From positions 1-39,328 of the forward strand of contig DBNW01000078.1 in the NCBI GenBank assembly GCA_002299425.1: a DNA stretch of 39,328 nucleotides, read 5' to 3'. Source of the stretch: Methylococcaceae bacterium UBA662. Its GTDB lineage: Bacteria > Pseudomonadota > Gammaproteobacteria > Methylococcales > Methylomonadaceae. The notes under the pieces are model-generated. The model was not told where the DNA came from, ran no database searches, and saw only the letters and a list, made by a program, of their open reading frames with translations. The translations under genes were made by a program, and so were the position numbers. Position 1 is the first letter of the stretch; every line of letters starts with the position of its first letter. Below, piece by piece: positions 1 to 7,794 of this stretch.

Positions 1-235
1 TAATGCTGTTTGAGGATGCCGATTGGCATGGATGCCGGACATCTGCTGCTCTATTTCCCGCCAATCAATCAACGGGTGGATACCGTCCAGTTCTTCCAAG
101 GCTTTGTGGTGCTTGACGAGGGCATCGCTTAAACTGGTTTGGGCTAGGTTCTTCCAGGACAGGGGCTGTTGCTCGGTCTTTGAAAGGCTTATTTTACCCG
201 TTTTGGGGCTTGGGGGCGGGCAAAGGTCTCCACAT
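1..235 (-). pseudogene. IS5-family transposase, N-terminal fragment, probably frameshifted
   Basis: The minus strand reads a peptide containing SWKNLAQTSLSDAL, ALEELDGIHPLIDW and REIEQQMSGIHANR, which resembles the N-terminus of IS5-group DDE transposases, ahead of the catalytic domain. The rest lies beyond the left edge. The only upstream ATG in a sensible place (233-235) opens MWRPLPAPKPQNG and then hits a stop. The transposase frame itself has no usual start codon upstream. Removing one base from the C4A4 tract (TTTTGGGG on the plus strand, 201-208) would join the two frames. I infer a one-base frameshift and an inactive copy, or alternatively programmed frameshifting. The family is assigned by sequence resemblance only. 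No terminal inverted repeat was recognised between here and the pilin gene. Confidence 0.6.
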
Positions 236-329
236 ATAAAAAAAATTATTATCAGCCTTTAACCAGCAAAAACTTGACGAACCAAGCCCGCCTGATTAGG
301 CTTTGCCCCCACCCATTGGCCATGCCCTC

Positions 330-719
330 ATGAATCCTCAACAACGCGCCTTCACTTTAACTGAACTGTTGATTGCTGTAGCCATCGTCGGCATTCTTAG
401 TGCCATTGCCTACCCTTCTTATCAGGCCTACATCAACCAAAGCCGCGAGGCCGAGGCCAGGGTGGCCTTGATGACCTTAGCCGCCGTGCTGGCACAATTT
501 CGCATGGACACCAACACCTACGAGGGTGCTGTTTTAGGGCCGGGCGGGGTGTTCAGCGATCAAGTACCGGTTGACACCACGAAAGGCGCTGCTACTTACA
601 ACCTTGTTATCGCGCATCAAACACAAACCGAATTTCGGCTTGAAGCCAGACCCATCGACCCGGCCCTGACCCTGTATTCTATTGATCAGGCAGGCAATAA
701 AACCCCGGCGGGCTGGTAA
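330..719 (+). CDS. type IV pilin-like protein (PilE/minor pilin type)
   Basis: This predicts 129 residues with a class III prepilin signal: a short leader MNPQQRA, then FTLTELLIAVAIVGIL. Phe is at +1 and Glu at +5 of the mature protein, followed by the long hydrophobic helix that anchors the subunit in the inner membrane and packs the pilus core. The residue before the cleavage site is Ala, whereas Gly is usual for PilD peptidase substrates; Ala is tolerated in some. The ATG at 330 is preferred over a TTG at 303 because it gives a normal six- to seven-residue leader. The C-terminal domain is short, with no cysteine pair seen. It stands alone, 43 bases ahead of gmk, so whether it is a major or minor pilin cannot be decided. 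Confidence 0.85.
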   Translation: MNPQQRAFTLTELLIAVAIVGILSAIAYPSYQAYINQSREAEARVALMTLAAVLAQFRMDTNTYEGAVLGPGGVFSDQVPVDTTKGAATYNLVIAHQTQTEFRLEARPIDPALTLYSIDQAGNKTPAGW

Positions 720-762
720 CTGTTACTGAACAGACCCCTTTACTGACCTAAAAAACCCCATC

Positions 763-1377
763 ATGGCCGTTGGCAACCTGTTTATTCTCTCCGCCCCATC
801 GGGGGCGGGTAAAACCAGTTTAGTAAAGTCTGTGTTGGCATCAGTGCCGCGTGTGGCGGTGTCGGTGTCGCACACCACCCGCCCTAAGCGCACTGGGGAA
901 AGCCACGGGGTGGATTATTTTTTCGTGTCGATGGCACAATTCCAAGCCATGCTGGAACAGCAAGCGTTTTTGGAACACGCACACGTGTTCGATCATTTTT
1001 ACGGCACGGCCCAGCAAACCGTGATAGACCAGTTAAATGGCGGATACGATGTCATTCTGGAAATTGATTGGCAGGGTGCTGAGCAAGTCAAAACCTTGTT
1101 TCCCGGCAGTCTGAGTGTTTTTATCCTGCCCCCGTCCGTCGAGGTGTTGCGGCAACGCTTGCAAGACCGGGGGCAAGACGATGCCGCCACCATTGACCGG
1201 CGTATGCGCGCTGCGGTGGCGGAAATCAGCCATTACCCGCAGTACGATTATTTGCTGGTGAACGATGATTTTGACCAGGCCGTGGCGGGACTGGCCAGTA
1301 TTATTCTTGCCAACCGTCTGGCCATTGCCACCCAGCAGAATCGGTTGCAGCCGTTGTTGTCGGCATTGCTGGCTTAA
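763..1377 (+). CDS. gmk: guanylate kinase
   Basis: This 204-residue protein has the usual length of bacterial guanylate kinase, which phosphorylates GMP to GDP with ATP in the cytoplasm for purine nucleotide recycling. The ATP P-loop SAPSGAGKTS is at about residues 10-19. The GMP-binding region follows, with SVSHTTRPKRTGE and the GVDYFFVS segment, and VILEIDWQGAEQVK is the second nucleotide-binding strand. The C-terminal YDYLLVNDDF segment is also typical. The ATG at 763 starts directly in family sequence. No strong ribosome-binding site is visible. It is not next to rpoZ or spoT as in many gammaproteobacteria, at least not in this window. Confidence 0.97.
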   Translation: MAVGNLFILSAPSGAGKTSLVKSVLASVPRVAVSVSHTTRPKRTGESHGVDYFFVSMAQFQAMLEQQAFLEHAHVFDHFYGTAQQTVIDQLNGGYDVILEIDWQGAEQVKTLFPGSLSVFILPPSVEVLRQRLQDRGQDDAATIDRRMRAAVAEISHYPQYDYLLVNDDFDQAVAGLASIILANRLAIATQQNRLQPLLSALLA

Positions 1378-1456
1378 TGTCTGTGCTGTTTTAAGCGCCC
1401 GCTCTTCCCTTGTGGGGTTCGTACCCCACCCCACTCTACAAAAATCACAAAAAAAT

Positions 1457-2770
1457 ATGCGTAATCCCCCCACCGTCGGCTTTATTAGCTTAGGCTGCCC
1501 GAAAGCTTTGGTTGACAGCGAAAAAATTCTGACCCGGCTGCGTTCCGAAGGCTATACCATTGCCGCCACGTATCAGGGCGCCGATCTGGTGGTCGTGAAC
1601 ACCTGCGGGTTTATCGATGCCGCCGTGGAGGAGTCGCTGGACAGCATCGGCGAAGCCTTGGCCGCAAACGGCAAGGTCATCGTCACCGGCTGCTTGGGTG
1701 CCCGCGAGGCGGACATTAGGGCGCGGCATCCGGCGGTGTTGAAAGTGACCGGGGCGCATGCCTTAGAGCAAGTAGTCAGCGCGGTGCATGAACATTTGCC
1801 ACCGTTGCACGACCCGTTCACCCATCTGGTGCCGCCGCAAGGCATCAAATTGACCCCCAAACATTACGCCTATATCAAAATTTCCGAGGGCTGCAACCAC
1901 CGTTGCACCTTCTGCATCATCCCGTCCCTGCGCGGGGATTTGGTTTCAAGGCCAGTGGACGACGTGCTGCTGGAGGCCGAACGCTTAGCGCAAGCCGGAG
2001 TAAACGAGTTGCTAGTCATTTCGCAAGACACCAGTGCCTACGGTGTGGACTTAGGCTATGCCGAACGCGGCTGGCGCGGCAGGGCGGTGCAAACGCGGTT
2101 TTATGACTTGGCGCAGGCACTGGGCGAGCTGGGTATTTGGGTGCGGCTGCATTATGTCTACCCGTACCCGCATGTCGATGCGGTGATCCCCTTGATGGCC
2201 GAGGGCAAAATTTTGCCTTATCTGGACATCCCGTTCCAACATGCCTCAAGCCGAATCTTGAAACTCATGAAACGGCCGGCGGCCAGCGAAAACAATCTGC
2301 AACGGATCCAGTCTTGGCGGCGGGTTTGCCCGGATATAACCCTACGCAGTACGTTTATCGTCGGTTTTCCCGGCGAAACCGAGCGCGAATTTGAGGCATT
2401 GCTAAATTTTTTAACCGAGGCGCAATTAGACCGGGTGGGTTGTTTTGCCTATTCGCCGGTACAGGGTGCGGTGGCCAATCACTTGCCGGATGCGGTGCCG
2501 GAAGCCGTCAAACAAGAGCGTCTGGCTCGGTTTATGGCGCACCAGGCCGCTATCAGCGCGGCCCGTTTGCAAAATCGGATTGGCCGGGTAGAAACGGTGT
2601 TGGTGGATGAGGTCGTACCGGAAGGTGCGGTGGCCAGAAGCCAGGCCGATGCGCCGGAAATTGACGGCCAGGTGTTTATCGACGGTGCCACGCATTTAAA
2701 ACCCGGCGATTTTGTGCAAGTAGCCTTCGAGGATGCCGACGAACACGATGTGTGGGCGCGTTTGGTTTAA
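1457..2770 (+). CDS. rimO: ribosomal protein uS12 methylthiotransferase RimO
   Basis: This is a radical-SAM methylthiotransferase of 437 residues that adds a methylthio group to an aspartate of ribosomal protein S12. The N-terminal UPF0004 domain carries the three cysteines of one 4Fe-4S cluster (C14, C50, C79). The radical-SAM motif CxxxCxxC is at C146, C150 and C153 within EGCNHRCTFCIIP, and a TRAM-like domain ends the protein. FISLGCPKALVDSE near the start separates RimO from its tRNA-modifying relative MiaB. The ATG at 1457 was chosen because the longer open frame beginning at 1265 only overlaps gmk and adds unrelated sequence. The length and ends match the family. Confidence 0.96.
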   Translation: MRNPPTVGFISLGCPKALVDSEKILTRLRSEGYTIAATYQGADLVVVNTCGFIDAAVEESLDSIGEALAANGKVIVTGCLGAREADIRARHPAVLKVTGAHALEQVVSAVHEHLPPLHDPFTHLVPPQGIKLTPKHYAYIKISEGCNHRCTFCIIPSLRGDLVSRPVDDVLLEAERLAQAGVNELLVISQDTSAYGVDLGYAERGWRGRAVQTRFYDLAQALGELGIWVRLHYVYPYPHVDAVIPLMAEGKILPYLDIPFQHASSRILKLMKRPAASENNLQRIQSWRRVCPDITLRSTFIVGFPGETEREFEALLNFLTEAQLDRVGCFAYSPVQGAVANHLPDAVPEAVKQERLARFMAHQAAISAARLQNRIGRVETVLVDEVVPEGAVARSQADAPEIDGQVFIDGATHLKPGDFVQVAFEDADEHDVWARLV

Positions 2771-2824
2771 CGCTTGGGGGAAAACCGCCCCGTTGCGGTC
2801 TGTCCTGCCGTTAGCGTTACCCCG

Positions 2825-2855
2825 TATAATGCCCGGTCTAAAACTTAAAAGGAGG
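2825..2855 (+). promoter_or_regulatory. consensus -10 box and strong ribosome-binding site ahead of the yqhA-like gene
   Basis: A perfect TATAAT lies at 2825-2830 and a GGAGG Shine-Dalgarno at 2851-2855, eight bases before the ATG at 2864. I could not find a convincing -35 box at normal spacing, so the promoter is tentative; the ribosome-binding site is clear. It would drive the yqhA-like gene and the glutaredoxin/fumarase frame that overlaps it. Confidence 0.45.
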
Positions 2856-2863
2856 GACTAAAA

Positions 2864-3376
2864 ATGGCAGTCAATTTGCAAATTGAACGCGCTGTAGAGC
2901 GCTTGATGTACGCCAGCCGCTGGCTGTTAGCACCCGTCTACGCCGGTATGAGCTTGGCCTTGCTGGCCTTGGCCATCAAGTTTTTTCAAGACATGTACCA
3001 TGTTTTGCCGGACATTTTACGCTTGTCCGAAGCCGACTTGGTGCTAGCCTTGCTCAGCCTAGTAGACCTAGCCTTAGTCGGCAGCTTGATTGTTATCGTG
3101 ATGTTCAGCGGCTATGAGAATTTTGTTTCTCGCCTTGACATCAGCGACACCGCAGAAAAACTCGGCTGGCTGGGTACCCACGATTACACTTCGCTGAAAA
3201 TGAAAGTAGCGACTTCAATCGTCGCCATTTCTTCCATTCATTTGCTAAAAGTATTCATGAACATTAACGCTACGGCTAACGACAAAATCCTCTGGTACAT
3301 GCTGTTGCACTTAACCTTTGTGCTGTCGGCGTTCATGATGGGCTACTTGGATAAACTGAGCAAGCACCAGCCATGA
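2864..3376 (+). CDS. YqhA family (UPF0114/TIGR00645) membrane protein
   Basis: The protein has 170 residues and resembles Escherichia coli YqhA. It opens with the family's conserved N-terminal run (ERAVERLMYASRWLLAPVY) and shows about four hydrophobic segments: near residues 18-38, 60-85, 105-125 and 140-160. Conserved VMFSGYENFVSRLD lies between the second and third. It should sit in the inner membrane. The biochemical function of the family is not established. Its TGA stop overlaps the ATG of the next gene (ATGA at 3373-3376), so the two are probably translated together. Confidence 0.88.
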   Translation: MAVNLQIERAVERLMYASRWLLAPVYAGMSLALLALAIKFFQDMYHVLPDILRLSEADLVLALLSLVDLALVGSLIVIVMFSGYENFVSRLDISDTAEKLGWLGTHDYTSLKMKVATSIVAISSIHLLKVFMNINATANDKILWYMLLHLTFVLSAFMMGYLDKLSKHQP

Positions 3377-4983
3377 CCTGGTATTTGTTCGGCACCTCAG
3401 CGTGCCACTTGTGTGAGCAAGCCGAAGAACTGGTCGCCGCCGCAGGCATCGCGGCCGGTTGGGTTGACATCGCCGACCACCCCGTGCAGTACGAGCGCTA
3501 CGCCACGCGCATACCCGTTTTATACCACCTCGAATCCCACCGAGAATTGGCTTGGCCGTTTGGCTGGGCCGAACTCATAGCCTTTATGGAGTCCTGCATG
3601 GCCGCTCAATACCGAACCGAAACAGACAGCATGGGCGCGTTGCAAGTCCCCACCGACGCGCTGTATGGCGCACAAACGCAACGCGCCATTGACAATTTCC
3701 CGGTCAGCGGCTTGCCGATGCCGGCCGAGTTTATTAAGGCGGTTGCCCTGATCAAAAAAACCGCTGCCCAGGTTAACAAAGACTTAGGTGCGCTAGATTC
3801 TGCCCTAGGCGAGGCCATCATTGCGGCAGCCAGCCAAATTGCCGACGGCCACCATGCCGAACAGTTTCCCGTGGACGTGTTCCAGACCGGTTCTGGTACT
3901 AGCACTAACATGAACGTCAATGAAGTCATTGCCCACATCGCCAGCCAAATGACCGGCCAAACCGTCAGCGCCAACGACCACGTCAACAGAGGACAAAGCA
4001 GCAACGATGTCATTCCCACCGCTCTCCATGTGAGCGCAGCCTTGCAGTGCCATCAGGCTTTATTGCCCGCTTTGCAGCATTTAGCGCAGACCATAGAAAC
4101 CAAAGCGGCAAGCCTTACGCACATCACCAAAACCGGCCGCACCCATTTGATGGACGCCATGCCCATTCGCATGGATCAAGAACTGGGAGCGTGGGCGTTG
4201 CAAAGCCGCAACGGTATTGAGCGCATTCAGGCGGCGTTGCTGCGTATTTACCGGCTCGCACAAGGCGGCACTGCGGTCGGCACGGGCGTTAACGCGCACC
4301 CAGAATTTGCCGATCGTTTTGCTGCGGCCTTACGTGTCGAAACCGGTCTGCCGTTTACCGTTAACGCCTCGCTGTTTGAAAGTTTAAGCAGCCAGGATGC
4401 CATCGTCGAGCTGTCGGGACAACTGAAAACGATTGCCGTCAGCTTGATGAAAATCGCCAACGACTTGCGCTGGATGAACTCAGGGCCTTTGGCCGGACTG
4501 GGTGAGATTGAATTGCCCGCCTTGCAGCCGGGCAGCAGCATCATGCCCGGCAAAGTCAATCCGGTGATCCCGGAAGCGGTCGCTATGGTGGCCGCGCACG
4601 TAATCGGTAACGATGCCACCATCACTATTGCCGGGCAAAGCGGCAGTTTTCAGTTAAACGTAATGTTGCCGGTGATAGCGTACAACTGCCTGCAAAGCAT
4701 TGCCTTGCTGGCGAACGCCAGCCGTTTGCTAGCCGATAAAGCGATTGCCGGCTTCACCGTAAGACAAGACAACCTGCAACAGGCGTTGACCAAAAATCCC
4801 ATCTTAGTGACGGCCTTGAACCCGCTCATCGGGTACGACAAAGCGGCAGAAATTGCCAAAACGGCCTATCAACAAGGCCGGCCGATTGTTGACGTGGCTG
4901 CACAAATGACCGAGTTAAGCCGCGATGAGTTGGATGTACTGCTCAATCCGATGCGGTTAACGCAAGGCGACAGCCGCACCTGA
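3373..4983 (+). CDS. glutaredoxin-like domain open in frame into class II fumarase
   Basis: One uninterrupted frame of 536 residues begins with a glutaredoxin-like domain of about 75 residues (DUF836 type). It has the CxxC redox motif in TSACHLCEQAEEL, a cis-Pro segment TRIPVLYHL and an end at LIAFMES. The frame runs without a stop into complete fumarase FumC, starting at MAAQYRTETDSMG. Free-standing glutaredoxin-like proteins of this type normally end close to this point. Two readings remain: a true fusion protein, or a separate fumarase started at the internal ATG (3598), which has its own GGAG six bases upstream. If only the internal start were used, the upstream domain would still lack its own stop. 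The ATG at 3373 overlaps the yqhA-like stop codon. Confidence 0.7.
   Translation: MTWYLFGTSACHLCEQAEELVAAAGIAAGWVDIADHPVQYERYATRIPVLYHLESHRELAWPFGWAELIAFMESCMAAQYRTETDSMGALQVPTDALYGAQTQRAIDNFPVSGLPMPAEFIKAVALIKKTAAQVNKDLGALDSALGEAIIAAASQIADGHHAEQFPVDVFQTGSGTSTNMNVNEVIAHIASQMTGQTVSANDHVNRGQSSNDVIPTALHVSAALQCHQALLPALQHLAQTIETKAASLTHITKTGRTHLMDAMPIRMDQELGAWALQSRNGIERIQAALLRIYRLAQGGTAVGTGVNAHPEFADRFAAALRVETGLPFTVNASLFESLSSQDAIVELSGQLKTIAVSLMKIANDLRWMNSGPLAGLGEIELPALQPGSSIMPGKVNPVIPEAVAMVAAHVIGNDATITIAGQSGSFQLNVMLPVIAYNCLQSIALLANASRLLADKAIAGFTVRQDNLQQALTKNPILVTALNPLIGYDKAAEIAKTAYQQGRPIVDVAAQMTELSRDELDVLLNPMRLTQGDSRT
3598..4983 (+). CDS. fumC: fumarate hydratase class II (from the internal start)
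   Basis: From the internal ATG this predicts 461 residues, the normal length of the iron-independent fumarase that interconverts fumarate and malate in the citric acid cycle. It contains the family signature GSSIMPGKVNP at about 312-322 (the flexible SS loop with the catalytic serine), TGRTHLMDAMPIRM with the catalytic histidine at about 183, and TGSGTSTNMNVNE at about 97-109. GGAG at 3588-3591 gives a good ribosome-binding site six bases before the ATG. The C-terminal FumC helical domain is present. It shares its frame with the upstream glutaredoxin-like domain, so this entry is the second half of the 3373-4983 open frame. Confidence 0.93.
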   Translation: MAAQYRTETDSMGALQVPTDALYGAQTQRAIDNFPVSGLPMPAEFIKAVALIKKTAAQVNKDLGALDSALGEAIIAAASQIADGHHAEQFPVDVFQTGSGTSTNMNVNEVIAHIASQMTGQTVSANDHVNRGQSSNDVIPTALHVSAALQCHQALLPALQHLAQTIETKAASLTHITKTGRTHLMDAMPIRMDQELGAWALQSRNGIERIQAALLRIYRLAQGGTAVGTGVNAHPEFADRFAAALRVETGLPFTVNASLFESLSSQDAIVELSGQLKTIAVSLMKIANDLRWMNSGPLAGLGEIELPALQPGSSIMPGKVNPVIPEAVAMVAAHVIGNDATITIAGQSGSFQLNVMLPVIAYNCLQSIALLANASRLLADKAIAGFTVRQDNLQQALTKNPILVTALNPLIGYDKAAEIAKTAYQQGRPIVDVAAQMTELSRDELDVLLNPMRLTQGDSRT

Positions 4984-5053
4984 TGTGCGTCTCGTTACGT
5001 CATAAAGCTGCCATGCTATGCCGTTAAGATGCACACGCAACTTAAAAAAACGC

Positions 5054-5101
5054 CTTAAATTTAAGCGTTCCGGCACGCACTCGGCAACCTTCTTAAAGGT
5101 T
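5054..5101. promoter_or_regulatory. two short inverted repeats in the fumC-acs gap
   Basis: The 275-base gap 4984-5258 contains a perfect 12-base palindrome CTTAAATTTAAG at 5054-5065. It also has an inverted repeat AACCTT-ctta-AAGGTT at 5086-5101. No T-run follows either one, so they do not look like intrinsic terminators. Operator sites or leader structure for acs are possible. An open frame could extend acs upstream to 5100, but it adds sequence unlike the family. Confidence 0.35.
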
Positions 5102-5258
5102 GTCTCGAACTTTTTGGCAGCCGGCGTGTCCTTGCCTTTCCTTAAGCTTCAGACCTAGATCGGCAGAAATTTTACGGCAGGGAGCCAATTTTTTTGCCAT
5201 CAAGCTGCCCGATAAACAGTACTCAAGGCCTAATGGCCCTCATTCAGCACTTGCCCCC

Positions 5259-7220
5259 ATGTCTACGCACCCTGTTTATCCCGTCAAGCCAGAGATTTCG
5301 GCTGTTGCCCATATCAATGCCAACCGTTACCGCACGCTTTACCAAAAGTCGATAGCGCAACCGGAGGTTTTTTGGGCCGAACAAGCTGCGTTGTTCTTGG
5401 TTTGGGACCAGCCCTGGCACAGGGTGCTGGCTTACGATTACCCAACGGCCTCTATCCGTTGGTTTGAGGGCGGCAAATTAAACGTCAGCGTCAATTGCCT
5501 GGACCGGCATTTAGAAACCCGTGGCGATCAGATAGCCATTATCTGGGAAGGCGACAACCCCGCCCATGTGCAAAAAATCACTTACCGGCAATTGCACCGC
5601 GAAGTGTGCCAGTTTGCCAATGTGCTCAAAGCGCAAGGCGTGGGCAAAGGCGACCCCGTTTGTGTGTATCTGCCGATGATACCCGAGGCGGCGGTGGTGA
5701 TGCTGGCTTTAACCCGCATTGGCGCAGTGCATTCCATTGTCTTCGGCGGCTTTTCGGCGGAATCCTTAAAAGACCGCATTCTCAATGCCGATTGCCGGTT
5801 TTTGGTGTGCGCCGATGAGGGCTACCGAGGCGGCAAACTGATTCCCATCAAAACCACTGTTGACACGGCCGCCGCTAACTGCCCGAATGTCGAAAAAATC
5901 ATCGTCATTCAGAATACCGCCAACCCGGTCTCCTGGCAGACGGGGCGGGATATTTGGTACCACGAAGCCATGGCGGTAGCCTCAGACCAGTGCCCGCCCG
6001 AAAGCATGGATGCCGAGGACCCGCTGTTTATTCTCTACACTTCAGGCTCCACCGGCAAACCCAAAGGGGTACAACACAGCACCGGCGGTTATTTGCTGTT
6101 TGCGGCCATGACCCACAAATACGTGTTCGATTACCACGACGGCGAGGTGTTTTGGTGCACCGCCGATATTGGTTGGATTACCGGGCATTCCTACGTTATT
6201 TACGGGCCGTTGTGTAACGGTGCGACCACCTTGATGTTTGAGGGTGTGCCGACTTACCCCGAGCCTGACCGCTGTTGGCGCATCATCGACAAGCACCAAG
6301 TCAACATTTTTTACACCGCACCGACGGCCATCCGTGCCTTGATGGCGCAAGGCAATCATTATGTTGAGCGCACCCAACGCCTGAGTTTGCGAATTTTAGG
6401 TAGTGTCGGCGAACCCATCAATTCCGAGGCTTGGGAATGGTATTACCAGGTGGTCGGCGAAAGCCGTTGTCCCATTGTCGATACATGGTGGCAAACTGAA
6501 ACCGGGGGTATTTTAATCACCCCCTTGCCGGGGGCGACGACCTTAAAACCCGGTTCCGCAACGCTGCCATTTTTTGGTGTTAGCCCCTGTATTCTCGACA
6601 ACCAAGGCCGCGTGCTGGAAGGAGCTGCCGAGGGTATGTTGGCTTTCGACCGCCCGTGGCCGGGCCAGGCGCGCACGGTTTATGGCGACCACCCGCGCTT
6701 TATCGACACCTATTTTAAAACCTATCCGGGTTATTATCTTTCCGGCGACGGTGCCCGCCGCGACAGCGACGGTTATTACTGGATCACCGGCCGGGTCGAT
6801 GATGTCATCAATGTGTCTGGCCACCGGTTGGGTACGGCGGAAATTGAAAGCGTACTCGACCTGCACGAGCAGGTCGCAGAATCCGCCGTGGTTGGCTGCC
6901 CGCACGCCATCAAAGGCCAGGGCATTTACGCCTTTGTCACCTTAAAAGCCGGCATTGAGCCGTGCGAGCGCATAAAAAAAGAATTGCTCGGTTTGGTACG
7001 CAGGGAGATTGGTGCCATCGCTACGGTAGATGCCATTCAATGGGCTGCGGCTTTGCCTAAAACCCGCTCCGGCAAAATCATGCGTCGAATTCTTCGGAAA
7101 ATTGCCGCTAACGATCTGAGCAATCTGGGGGATACGTCCACTTTAGCCGATCCTTCGGTGGTCGAGGCGATCATCGCGGACAGGGCCGGTCAAAACCTTG
7201 GTTCAACCGATAGGGCTTAA
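5259..7220 (+). CDS. acs: acetyl-CoA synthetase (AMP-forming)
   Basis: The protein has 653 residues, the family length. It activates acetate with ATP to acetyl-AMP and then to acetyl-CoA. The AMP-binding P-loop YTSGSTGKPKGV is at about 260-271, the family motif DTWWQTETGG is present, and the C-terminal PKTRSGKIMRR carries the catalytic lysine (K606), which is the usual site of regulatory acetylation. The ATG at 5259 starts family-like sequence; an earlier start at 5100 is unlikely. The gene ends tail to tail with slyD, the two stop codons overlapping at 7217-7220, so no terminator fits between them. Acetyl-CoA made here would feed citrate synthase. Confidence 0.96.
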   Translation: MSTHPVYPVKPEISAVAHINANRYRTLYQKSIAQPEVFWAEQAALFLVWDQPWHRVLAYDYPTASIRWFEGGKLNVSVNCLDRHLETRGDQIAIIWEGDNPAHVQKITYRQLHREVCQFANVLKAQGVGKGDPVCVYLPMIPEAAVVMLALTRIGAVHSIVFGGFSAESLKDRILNADCRFLVCADEGYRGGKLIPIKTTVDTAAANCPNVEKIIVIQNTANPVSWQTGRDIWYHEAMAVASDQCPPESMDAEDPLFILYTSGSTGKPKGVQHSTGGYLLFAAMTHKYVFDYHDGEVFWCTADIGWITGHSYVIYGPLCNGATTLMFEGVPTYPEPDRCWRIIDKHQVNIFYTAPTAIRALMAQGNHYVERTQRLSLRILGSVGEPINSEAWEWYYQVVGESRCPIVDTWWQTETGGILITPLPGATTLKPGSATLPFFGVSPCILDNQGRVLEGAAEGMLAFDRPWPGQARTVYGDHPRFIDTYFKTYPGYYLSGDGARRDSDGYYWITGRVDDVINVSGHRLGTAEIESVLDLHEQVAESAVVGCPHAIKGQGIYAFVTLKAGIEPCERIKKELLGLVRREIGAIATVDAIQWAAALPKTRSGKIMRRILRKIAANDLSNLGDTSTLADPSVVEAIIADRAGQNLGSTDRA

Positions 7221-7711
7221 CCTGCCGAGAGCACTTCGACTGCACCCGCCCCGTGAATATGGCCGTGGATGATTTCTTCAGGGTTGGCCGGCCTAATTTC
7301 AAGCACTTCTACACGAAACGTCAACGGCAGGCCGGCTAGAGGATGGTTGCCGTCGACGGTGATGCCGTCACCGTTAATATCGACTACAGTAACAACCCCC
7401 GGGCCTTCGCTGACATCGGTCTGGAACTGCATCCCCACTTCTAATGCCTCGACATTTTCAAACTGTTCCCGGTCGACAATTTGTATCCGGTCTTCCATAA
7501 ACAAGCCGTAAGCTTCTTCGGCATCGATGCGGACGACAAACTGCTCGCCCACGGTTTTTCTGGCTAAGGCCCGTTCCAAGCCGGAAATGATGTTGCCACG
7601 ACCGTGTAAGTACACTAAAGGCTCCCTGCCTACAGAGCTATCAAGCACCTCGCCTTCATCGTTAGTCAGGGTGTAATGGATGGATACGGCCATGTTGTCT
7701 GCTATTTGCAT
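7217..7711 (-). CDS. slyD: FKBP-type peptidyl-prolyl isomerase, SlyD-like
   Basis: This 164-residue protein resembles SlyD, a cytoplasmic prolyl isomerase and chaperone with an FKBP domain interrupted by an IF (insert-in-flap) domain. The FKBP part shows SIHYTLTNDEGEVLDSS and GRGNIISGLERAL; the insert region runs through DAEEAYGLF; NHPLAGLPLTFRVEVLEIR closes the fold. The tail has only a few histidines (HGHIHG) in place of the long metal-binding His/Cys tail of E. coli SlyD, so a nickel role is not supported. The start at 7711 (MQIADNMAVS) was chosen over a longer frame to 7732; a start at the later Met (7693) is also possible. Confidence 0.9.
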   Translation of the reverse strand: MQIADNMAVSIHYTLTNDEGEVLDSSVGREPLVYLHGRGNIISGLERALARKTVGEQFVVRIDAEEAYGLFMEDRIQIVDREQFENVEALEVGMQFQTDVSEGPGVVTVVDINGDGITVDGNHPLAGLPLTFRVEVLEIRPANPEEIIHGHIHGAGAVEVLSAG

Positions 7712-7794
7712 GAAAAAACCTGCTCGGTTCAAGTTAAAAAAGGGGGCATGATAAAGCCTTAGCCGGCGTTTGTCTGAAAAAATGCCCGATGGCC

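Noticed and set aside
23..262. Open frame on the plus strand at the left edge
   Set aside because: It is antisense to the transposase-like frame, and its peptide has no protein-like pattern.
1412..1429. GTGGGG-ttcgta-CCCCAC hairpin that looks like a tRNA T-arm
   Set aside because: No acceptor stem, anticodon arm or CCA end fits around it; it is probably only a hairpin in the gmk-rimO gap.
5100..5258. Upstream extension of acs by 53 codons
   Set aside because: The added sequence is unlike the family and overlaps inverted repeats; the ATG at 5259 gives the normal length.
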